A stretch of DNA of 7,478 bases. It comes from Bacteroidota bacterium (GTDB lineage: Bacteria; Bacteroidota; Bacteroidia; Chitinophagales; Chitinophagaceae). The stretch's first letter is position 1, and every line of letters begins with the position of its first letter. A program made the translations under genes and the position numbers. Positions 1 to 6,458 of this stretch are shown piece by piece. The stretch is from assembly GCA_029778965.1 (NCBI GenBank), contig JAKPBL010000620.1:1-7478 (forward strand), written 5' to 3'. The notes under the pieces were generated by a model. The model had not been told where the DNA came from and searched no databases. It was given only the letters and a program-made list of their open reading frames with translations.

Positions 1-1251
1 TTTCTTATGCGGCTCGCCCGGTATAAAAGCCTGTCGGTTGCTGCGATCCCAGTGGAACCCGTCGCGGCTGAAAGCGAGCTGCAATTCCGTTAGCTTCGGA
101 TAACCTCCGATGGCGCAAACTTCATTTGACGGGCCATAATGTGGTTGTATAAGGCCGATCATCAGGCTTTCATATCCCACGGCGTCCACTTTATAGATTT
201 GTGGTTCTTCGCCGATATCATAATTGATACGTTTATGATCATCGTTGTCTGCGCCGAACCAGAATGCAGCATCCTTCCAGCCGTCCAGCGCATCGGTAAA
301 GCTGTTGCCCTCCCAATAAGAACGCGCTCTTCCCTTTGTGATCTTTACGGGGTTTGACCAGGGCTGGATGGGCCTTGTTTCGCGACGGATGGTGAACACC
401 CATTTCTTACGGAAAGGGTTATAGAAAAACGTATTGTTGTCGCTGGTATTGGCGATCTTTCGCTCGTTCCAGTTCCAGTGAATCCCGTCGGCGCTGGTTA
501 GAAAGAACCCGCCCACATGTTTCAATTCCTTGCCGATATCGCCCTGCCGCGCATACAGGTACATTTTGAACCGTTCCTTCGGGTTTTTTGCTTCATGATC
601 CAACCACACGGATACCCCGTCGCGGCGCAGGTTGTCCTTGGGCGGCAGTACCAGGTTCGTGCCGGGAACAACATCGAGCTTCGGCCGCTCCCAGTGAATG
701 CCGTCTTTGCTTGTTGCCAGCGCCGTTCCGTCGAACCAGCCGGCCATATACCACGCCTTGAACAGCTTATCGTTCGGATCATAAAAACAGCCATCGGAAA
801 ACGGAGCCGCCATGGGGCAATAGCCCTCGTTCATTTCCACTTTCGTTTCCGGTTTAAGCAGGGGATTCCCGATGTACTTCACGGGTTGGTGGAATTTTCT
901 TTGCAGGTCGGTGAATTCGATCAGGAAATCATCGACGAACAACTGGCGGCCTGTATCGATCGGGAGCAGGGCAGGGGGATTTGCCAGGTAGGGTACTGGC
1001 ATTGGTGCGTACGAATCGGGACGCATGGTTTTCGGCGGCCATTCCGCCGGCAAAACAATCCCGTTGTACAGTGTTTCATCACCCGGTTCATACGGCGGTT
1101 TCTCTTTTTCGCCGGTTCCCGCGGCATTGGCAAAACTGGCGGCTCCCGTTGCCGACAGACCGGCAAACCCGCCTAACAAAGCTGTATTTTTGAGAAAACC
1201 TCTTCTTGCAGCAGAAGCTGTGACCTGTTTGTTTTTCCTGTTTGTTCCCAT
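1..1251 (-). CDS. Tat-exported beta-propeller glycosidase-like protein (3' end outside window)
   Basis: The reading frame is open from ATG at 1251 to the window edge, giving 417 residues without a stop, so the C-terminus is missing. The N-terminus is a twin-arginine signal: RRGFLK at residues 16-21, then a hydrophobic stretch to about 40 ending in a plausible AxA-type site (ANA, 41-43). There is no lipobox, so a soluble periplasmic enzyme is expected. Residues 104-112 read LFVDDFLIE, a motif I associate with secreted five-bladed beta-propeller proteins of the GH32/GH43-like fold. Three S-x-D-G-x-H-W motifs (181-187, 253-259, 395-401) look like repeated propeller blades and resemble Asp-boxes. 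The GH32 signature WMNDPNG is absent, so I do not assign a GH family or substrate. It starts 17 bases after the susD-like stop and is surely co-transcribed. The start is preceded only by a weak AAAGGC. It could also be a non-catalytic carbohydrate-binding propeller; the export signal and fold class are surer than the enzyme activity. Confidence 0.85.
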   Translation of the reverse strand, partial: MGTNRKNKQVTASAARRGFLKNTALLGGFAGLSATGAASFANAAGTGEKEKPPYEPGDETLYNGIVLPAEWPPKTMRPDSYAPMPVPYLANPPALLPIDTGRQLFVDDFLIEFTDLQRKFHQPVKYIGNPLLKPETKVEMNEGYCPMAAPFSDGCFYDPNDKLFKAWYMAGWFDGTALATSKDGIHWERPKLDVVPGTNLVLPPKDNLRRDGVSVWLDHEAKNPKERFKMYLYARQGDIGKELKHVGGFFLTSADGIHWNWNERKIANTSDNNTFFYNPFRKKWVFTIRRETRPIQPWSNPVKITKGRARSYWEGNSFTDALDGWKDAAFWFGADNDDHKRINYDIGEEPQIYKVDAVGYESLMIGLIQPHYGPSNEVCAIGGYPKLTELQLAFSRDGFHWDRSNRQAFIPGEPHKK

Positions 1252-1268
1252 GCCTTTGTTTTTATTGT

Positions 1269-3005
1269 TCAATAACCGGGGTTCTGTTGGTAAAGTCCTT
1301 CACTCAATGTAATCTCCTGTTGTGGTATCGGCAGGTATTCATTCCTGTTTTTTGTAAAGGCGGCCGCCTGCAGGTAGGGATGCCTGGTCTTTTCAACACT
1401 GAAATACCCGTTCAGTGTTTCCGCCGCGATGCCCCATCTTACGAGGTCAAAGAATCGTGATCCTTCCATGGCGAACTCCAGCCGCCTTTCCCAACGCAGC
1501 GCAGTGCGGGCAAAGCCTTGCGTCCAGTTACAGTTCACGCCGTCTGCATATTTCGCGATCTTATAGTTCGACAGAGGAGTGCCGTTCGCCAGCTTCAGCC
1601 TGCTTTCGCTGTTCGCTGCCCGCTCCCTGACCTGGTTGATGATCGGCAGCGCTTCGTCCTGGCGGTTGAGCTCGATCAGCGCTTCGGCTTTCCACAACAA
1701 TACATCGGCATAACGGATGATATCCCAGTTTTTGGCGCTGCCGAGGCGCGATCCGTCTCTTTTCAGTGCGGGGCTGTTCGGCGGCATGATTTCTTTCATG
1801 GTTGAATAGACGCCATACACTTCGGGGGCCCGTGCAAAACTCGTTTGGTACACGAAAGCGGGATCGTATTTGAACGTATGCCCCGGTATGCCAACGGTAT
1901 GATCCAGCCTCGGATCAAATGAGTTTGTTTGAAAATCGGCTGGCTGGCTGATCAGCACATTGTTAAAATTATCAAACATAGGTAAACCCGCCGCGTCTGT
2001 TTTGAAAGCGTTCACCATGTTGTCGCTCGGGCGGTGAAAGGAGCAGCATCCGTAGGTGCCGGGCGCCATATTGTAGTTCAGGTTGTGCGACCAGTCTTCG
2101 CGGCCAAGCGGCGTACCGTCATCCCGGGAGAATTGTATGGCGAAGACCGACTCGGGACCGTTTTCGTATTCAAACAGGAAGTTTTCTGCAAAATCGCTGC
2201 TCAGGTGGTGCTTGTTGGTGCCGATTACATAGTCTGTCAATTGTAGCACCTCATTCAGCTTTGCAGTGTTGATGCCGGTTACGTTGTTTGCCTCGTCTTG
2301 CGTGTAGGCCTGGAACAAACGCGTTTTAGCCAGGTAGGCGGCAGCTGCTATTTTGCTGGCCCGGCCTATCTGTTGTTGCACTTCGGGCAGGTTGTCGACG
2401 CCGAACCGGAAATCTTCTGCTATCTTATCCCACAACTGGTCTTGCGTGAGTTCCCTGTTGGAAACCTTTTTCTGGTCCGCAGGGCTTAGCGTTTCATCGA
2501 TCCACGGCACGTGCTTGAAGTTCTCCACCAGCCAGAAATAAAAATGCGCGCGGAGAAAACGCATTTCGGCCTGGCGTTGCTTTTTCAGCGGATAGTCTGC
2601 TTCCGCCAGGTTATTGATCACCTGCAGGGCAGTATTTGCGCGGGCAATGGCTTCAAAATTCCAGATCCATACATTCTGGATAAACGACTGATCGGTGAGT
2701 ATAAAAGAAAACTGTTCGAATTTATCTATATCGGGCTGGTCGCCGGTACTGGCTCCGCCTTTGTAGGCATCGTCCGATCGCACACTGCCCCAGATCCAGT
2801 CGGTAACCGATGAGTATTCGTTGCCATTGCCGAGTGATGCATAGGCCGCGGTACTCAAAAGCTCGGCTCCTTTCGCATCCTGCAGCAGATCGCTGCTGAG
2901 CGCACCCTTGGGCTTGTTGTCCAGGAACTTTTTACAGGAAACAGACAGCATGCTCAGGATGGCTACCAGTCCGAGCTGCAGGGTCAATCGGGAACTCCTT
3001 TTCAT
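1269..3005 (-). CDS. SusD/RagB-family outer-membrane glycan-binding lipoprotein
   Basis: Encodes 578 residues, a usual length for the family. The first 24 residues are a lipoprotein signal: MKRSSR, a hydrophobic core and the lipobox LSVSC with Cys24 as the lipidated residue, followed by KKFLDNKPKG, the typical start of mature SusD proteins. The middle is helix-rich, as expected for the TPR-like scaffold. The C-terminal SusD/RagB region is clear: RWERRLEFAMEGSRFFDLVR begins at residue 504, NEYLPIPQQEI lies at 555-565 and the protein ends in NPGY. By family knowledge it sits on the cell surface, caps the SusC channel and captures the glycan. The frame is open upstream to an ATG at 3137, but that start would lie inside susC and bury the signal peptide; an ATG at 3017 adds only MLLY. 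I chose 3005 because it begins the lipoprotein signal. It lies 26 bases after the susC-like stop. Ligand specificity cannot be read from the sequence. Confidence 0.95.
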   Translation of the reverse strand: MKRSSRLTLQLGLVAILSMLSVSCKKFLDNKPKGALSSDLLQDAKGAELLSTAAYASLGNGNEYSSVTDWIWGSVRSDDAYKGGASTGDQPDIDKFEQFSFILTDQSFIQNVWIWNFEAIARANTALQVINNLAEADYPLKKQRQAEMRFLRAHFYFWLVENFKHVPWIDETLSPADQKKVSNRELTQDQLWDKIAEDFRFGVDNLPEVQQQIGRASKIAAAAYLAKTRLFQAYTQDEANNVTGINTAKLNEVLQLTDYVIGTNKHHLSSDFAENFLFEYENGPESVFAIQFSRDDGTPLGREDWSHNLNYNMAPGTYGCCSFHRPSDNMVNAFKTDAAGLPMFDNFNNVLISQPADFQTNSFDPRLDHTVGIPGHTFKYDPAFVYQTSFARAPEVYGVYSTMKEIMPPNSPALKRDGSRLGSAKNWDIIRYADVLLWKAEALIELNRQDEALPIINQVRERAANSESRLKLANGTPLSNYKIAKYADGVNCNWTQGFARTALRWERRLEFAMEGSRFFDLVRWGIAAETLNGYFSVEKTRHPYLQAAAFTKNRNEYLPIPQQEITLSEGLYQQNPGY

Positions 3006-3031
3006 ATACAGAAGCATTAATACGTTATAAA

Positions 3032-6000
3032 TTAAAATGACACGTTTACACCAAGCGTGATACTTCTTGGAATGGGATAGAACGAACCGGGGTTTTCGGG
3101 ATCGGGCGCGGAAAATTTCTTCGACTTGATGGTCCACAGCTCCGAGCCTTGTATATAAACTTCCGCACGGCTCATCCTCAATTTATCCTGTATGTTTTGG
3201 GGAATGGTATAACCCAGTTGTACATTCCTGAGCTTGACATAAGAAGCATTCTCTATCTGGAAAGTGGAAGTGCGTACCTCATTGTTCCTGTCAAAGTTCG
3301 ACACGGCGGGAATATTGGTATGGGTGTTCTGCGGCGTCCACGCATTTAGTACGAGCGTGGAATTGTTCTGCCCCGCGAAAGCGCCTACAAAGCTTGCCTG
3401 GTTTTTTACGGCGTTATACAATTTGATGCCCTGGACGCCCTGGAAGAAAAAGGTCAGGCGAAAGGCTTTATAGCCCAATTGCGTATTCAGGCCAAATTCA
3501 ATATCGGGAATAGAGTTCCCCAGCCAATCCTGGTCCAGCACATTGATCACTTTATCGCCATTCAGGTCTTTGTACCGGATCCGGCCCACGCCTTTGCCGG
3601 GCTGGGCGGGAGAATTGGTTACCTCGTCGGCGTTTTGGAAAATGCCCTCCGTTACATAGCCGAACAGCGAGGAAAGCGAATGGCCGACAATATTCTTCTC
3701 TACGTTGCCGGGATAGGCGCGCACAACGGATGCAGGAAGATAGGTTACCCGGTCTTTGAACGAGGCGAGGTTCCCGGTAATGCGGTAAGTGAAATGCCCC
3801 GCATTGTTGTTGTACCCTGCTACAAATTCCCAGCCTTTGTTCTCCATGGTGGCGCCATTCTGCCACATGGACCCGCCAGCGCCCAGCACGGCCAGGTACG
3901 GCGGCTTGATGAGGATGTTCTTTGTTTTACGAAAGAAATAATCGAAAGATGCTGTCAGGTGCTGGTTGAAAAAGCTCATATCGGTTCCGAGGTTGATCTC
4001 ATCGGTCGATTCCCACCGTAGCCCCGGATTGGCAGTTTGCGTGGCGATCACACCCGAGGGCAGGGTTCCCGACCCGATGCCGTTAAGGTCATAGGCGGAG
4101 CCCATATTCCTGCGTGCAGATGTGATGCCATAACCCGGAATGAACAAACCGAATGTGGCGTCATCCGCGATCTTCTGGTTGCCGGTGCGTCCGAAGCCGC
4201 CACGCAGCATCCATTGCGATATAAAGCCAATATTATTCTTGACAAAATTTTCATCGCTGATCCTCCAGCCGGCAGAAAACGCGGGGAAGAACCCATATTT
4301 GTTGTCTTCGCCGAAGCGCGACGACCCATCCGAGCGAAGTGTAACCGAAGCAAGGTATTTTGATTTATAGGCGTAATTTATTTTGGAAAAATAAGACAGC
4401 AGGTTATAACCGGTGGCGCTTCCCGTTAGCGACGTGAGACCGGTACCGGCATTGATCTGGTAATAATCGGGCGTTTCAACGAGGAACCCTTCCTTGTACC
4501 CGTTCATGAATTCCGAGTTGCTCTTGATCGCCTCTGTTCCCACGAGTATGTTTGCCACGTGATTGCCTCTGTTCAGCGCATAATTCAGGGTGTTGAACCA
4601 GGTGAGGTTGGTATTCTGTGCAATATTATTGGAGTAGTTGTTAACGGCTGAACTCAGAAACCCTGCTGAATAACGCGGATTGATGATCACCTGCTGGGTA
4701 ATGCTGTAGTCGAATCCGACAGACGATTTGAATGTCAGGTTTTTCAGCGGGCTGAATTCTGCATATACGGTACCATATATCCCCTTGGTGCGGTTCCGCC
4801 AGTCTTTGCTTAATTCTGCCACCTGCAATGCATTCATCCGGTTGGAAAACCCCGACCCGACCGGACCTGCGAAACTGCCGTCTTCTGCATACACGGGCAT
4901 AATGGGCAGGTCAAGTATGCCGAGCTCCAGCGGCGTGCCGCCCTGGCCATTGCCGATGGGTGTTTGTGTCGTATTGGCAAGCTGCAGGTTTTCGCCCACC
5001 TTCAACCGGCCTTTCAGCGCGGTAAGGCTTGTATTCAGCCGGATTGTCAACTGGTCGTAGTCGGTGTATTTGACAATGCCTTTATTGCTCAGTTGGCCGA
5101 TGGACAGGAACAGGCTTTGGGTTTCATTGCCCGTGCTCAAGGAGATATTGTTCCGCCAGAGATTGCCGGGCCTTGATATTTCCTTGAACCAGTCGGTATT
5201 GCCGGAACGTATTCCGCCCTGTATCGTTTTATCGAGCCATTCCGCCACAGTCAACTTATCCAGTACCGCAACTCCCTGCGGATCTTTGTGCCACTCGTAT
5301 TGGTACTGGGTGTTCACATTCGGGTCGGTTCCGTCGTTGATGGCTGCCTGCCACAAGGCGCGACCGCGTTGTTCTGTGTTCAGCATTTGCAGATGTGTGG
5401 CGTACTCCTGCGAGGCAAAATTGGAGCTCAGGTCTACCCGGAGCTTATTATTCTTTCCTTTTTTCGTCGTAACAATGATTACCCCGTTCGATGCGCGTGA
5501 CCCGTAAATGGAGGCAGAGGCCGCATCTTTCAGTACCTGCAATGATTCAATATCGTTCGGGTCGAGGCGGTCCATGACCTTGCTGTCTACGGGCTGTCCG
5601 TCGATGATATACAGGGGGTCGTTGTTTCCGAGCGTATTGATCCCCCGAACAAGAACAGACTTGGTGCCGCCGCCGGGTGTTCCGTCACGGGTGATGTTCA
5701 TGCCCGGTACCCGGCCCTGCAATGTCTGTAACGGACTTCCTGCCGGTACATTCTTCACATCGTTCATATTGACTACGGAGATCGCGCCGATCAGGTCCTT
5801 TTTCCGCTCGGTCGTATAACCTGTTACTACCGCTGTTTCCAGTGTTATATCAGCCGGAACCAGCTCTATGGCTATCGTTGATGTATTGCTGCTGATCTTA
5901 AATTGCTGGGATACGAAACCGACGTGCGACACTGCCAGTATTTCCCCGGTGGTTACATTTAGCGAGAAGCTCCCGTCGTCGGCGGAGGTGACCGCGGCGG

Positions 6001-6136
6001 TCTGCCCTTTGATGGAAACCCCGGGCATAGCCTCCCGGGTATTTTTATTGATGACCGTACCCGTGACCTTCCTTTGTTGCGCCAGTACAAATAAGGGTAC
6101 CAGGAAGGGGACAAGCCATAGCAGCAATCGTTTCAT
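3032..6136 (-). CDS. SusC/RagA-family TonB-linked outer-membrane transporter
   Basis: Encodes 1034 residues, normal for a SusC without an extra signalling domain. Domains in order: a Sec signal peptide (1-19, cleavage near VLA/QQ); a carboxypeptidase-regulatory-like Ig-fold domain (about 22-95, with the PGVSIKG and DDGSFSLNV motifs); a TonB-box region (about 99-113, ETAVVTGYTTERKK); a plug domain (about 114-227) with LYIIDGQPVD at 175-184 and the SusC/RagA signature LKDAASASIYGSRASNGVII at 202-221; then a long beta-barrel ending in ITLGVNVSF with the terminal Phe typical of outer-membrane proteins. It would import the oligosaccharide delivered by the SusD partner, powered by TonB-ExbBD. No STN domain precedes the Ig-like domain, so a FecI/FecR-type signalling role is unlikely and the divergent sensor at 6459 is the natural regulator. 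It is the first gene of the minus-strand operon. No Shine-Dalgarno precedes the ATG, as is common in Bacteroidota. Confidence 0.97.
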   Translation of the reverse strand: MKRLLLWLVPFLVPLFVLAQQRKVTGTVINKNTREAMPGVSIKGQTAAVTSADDGSFSLNVTTGEILAVSHVGFVSQQFKISSNTSTIAIELVPADITLETAVVTGYTTERKKDLIGAISVVNMNDVKNVPAGSPLQTLQGRVPGMNITRDGTPGGGTKSVLVRGINTLGNNDPLYIIDGQPVDSKVMDRLDPNDIESLQVLKDAASASIYGSRASNGVIIVTTKKGKNNKLRVDLSSNFASQEYATHLQMLNTEQRGRALWQAAINDGTDPNVNTQYQYEWHKDPQGVAVLDKLTVAEWLDKTIQGGIRSGNTDWFKEISRPGNLWRNNISLSTGNETQSLFLSIGQLSNKGIVKYTDYDQLTIRLNTSLTALKGRLKVGENLQLANTTQTPIGNGQGGTPLELGILDLPIMPVYAEDGSFAGPVGSGFSNRMNALQVAELSKDWRNRTKGIYGTVYAEFSPLKNLTFKSSVGFDYSITQQVIINPRYSAGFLSSAVNNYSNNIAQNTNLTWFNTLNYALNRGNHVANILVGTEAIKSNSEFMNGYKEGFLVETPDYYQINAGTGLTSLTGSATGYNLLSYFSKINYAYKSKYLASVTLRSDGSSRFGEDNKYGFFPAFSAGWRISDENFVKNNIGFISQWMLRGGFGRTGNQKIADDATFGLFIPGYGITSARRNMGSAYDLNGIGSGTLPSGVIATQTANPGLRWESTDEINLGTDMSFFNQHLTASFDYFFRKTKNILIKPPYLAVLGAGGSMWQNGATMENKGWEFVAGYNNNAGHFTYRITGNLASFKDRVTYLPASVVRAYPGNVEKNIVGHSLSSLFGYVTEGIFQNADEVTNSPAQPGKGVGRIRYKDLNGDKVINVLDQDWLGNSIPDIEFGLNTQLGYKAFRLTFFFQGVQGIKLYNAVKNQASFVGAFAGQNNSTLVLNAWTPQNTHTNIPAVSNFDRNNEVRTSTFQIENASYVKLRNVQLGYTIPQNIQDKLRMSRAEVYIQGSELWTIKSKKFSAPDPENPGSFYPIPRSITLGVNVSF

Positions 6137-6165
6137 ATAAGCAAGTTTTAGTTATGAACAGTGGA

Positions 6166-6173
6166 GAAATATA
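6166..6173 (-). promoter_or_regulatory. Possible -7 element for the susC operon
   Basis: On the minus strand this reads TATATTTC, seven of eight matches to the Bacteroidota -7 consensus TAnnTTTG. It would give a leader of roughly 25 bases before the susC-like ATG. The only TTTG upstream on this strand (6199-6202) is 25 bases away, longer than the usual gap of about 20, so the promoter is weakly supported. A poor -33 box would fit an activator-dependent promoter. Confidence 0.25.
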
Positions 6174-6303
6174 CTTCTGGCTAAGGTTCGATGCTTTTCA
6201 AAAAGAGAATTAGTTGGTTAGAAATTGTATCGAACGTGTTGTTTTTTTAAAACGTTCAGGCTGAATCTTTTAAGGAGAAGGTTTGTTGAAAAACAGGTGA
6301 TCT

Positions 6304-6337
6304 TTTTCGAAATCATATCCGTAATTTTCGAATTCAT
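6304..6337. repeat. Direct repeat TTTTCGAAWTCAT, candidate regulator-binding site
   Basis: TTTTCGAAATCAT at 6304-6316 and TTTTCGAATTCAT at 6325-6337 match at 12 of 13 bases and start 21 bases apart, about two turns of the helix, so both copies face the same side of the DNA. Each contains the palindrome TTCGAA. AraC-type output domains of HTCS regulators commonly bind direct repeats, and this pair lies between the sensor gene and the operon it should control. Binding is inferred, not shown. The second copy overlaps TAATTTTC (6322-6329), a seven-of-eight match to the -7 consensus on the plus strand, but that match has no suitably placed -33 box. Confidence 0.5.
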
Positions 6338-6339
6338 TC

Positions 6340-6360
6340 CATCGCCCGGCCCGGGCGGTG
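6340..6360. promoter_or_regulatory. GC-rich hairpin in the divergent intergenic region
   Basis: CATCGCCCG (6340-6348), loop GCC, then CGGGCGGTG (6352-6360) form a nine-pair stem with one T-G wobble and six consecutive strong pairs next to the loop. It begins three bases after the second direct repeat and about 100 bases before the sensor start, so it would probably lie in the sensor mRNA leader or in its promoter. No T-run follows on either strand, so it is not an ordinary intrinsic terminator. It may be a DNA-binding site or an RNA leader structure. Confidence 0.45.
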
Positions 6361-6442
6361 TGCTTAACCGGTCTCCTGTTAGAAAAATTAAAGCTATTGA
6401 TACGATATTAAATAGCTGCCGCATCGATATTCCACATATTGC

Positions 6443-6450
6443 AGAGAGAA
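6443..6450 (+). promoter_or_regulatory. Purine-rich ribosome-binding candidate for the sensor gene
   Basis: AGAGAGAA ends eight bases before the ATG at 6459. It is a weak Shine-Dalgarno-like tract, but it matters because the reading frame is open far upstream and the start must be chosen. Together with the signal sequence beginning at 6459 it favours that ATG. Confidence 0.35.
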
Positions 6451-6458
6451 CGATTGCT

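Larger units (their letters stand above)
6137..6458. promoter_or_regulatory. Divergent intergenic region between susC-like and sensor genes
   Basis: These 322 bases separate two divergently transcribed genes and must hold both promoters. The stretch is visibly AT-richer than the genes, apart from one GC-rich hairpin at 6340-6360. Structures seen: a 13-base imperfect direct repeat (6304-6316 and 6325-6337), a perfect 7-base inverted repeat GTTCGAT/ATCGAAC (6186-6192 and 6229-6235), GAACGT/ACGTTC (6232-6237 and 6252-6257) and the 11-base palindrome TTCAGGCTGAA (6255-6265). Neither strand has a full Bacteroidota promoter with TTTG and TAnnTTTG at the usual spacing. No small gene is convincing here, although the sensor frame is open back to position 6222. 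Confidence 0.8.

Noticed and set aside
517..1176. 219-codon plus-strand open frame
   Set aside because: It lies wholly antisense to the propeller protein gene, whose signal peptide and repeated motifs are clear; its translation shows no recognisable domain.
3006..3137. N-terminal extension of the SusD-like protein to an ATG at 3137
   Set aside because: It would overlap the end of susC in another frame and put 44 residues before a perfect lipoprotein signal peptide.
3479..4021. 180-codon plus-strand open frame inside susC
   Set aside because: Antisense shadow of the SusC barrel region, with no start context or domain of its own.
6340..6360. Hairpin as an intrinsic transcription terminator
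   Set aside because: No T-run follows the stem on either strand, and no gene ends nearby; both flanking genes begin here.
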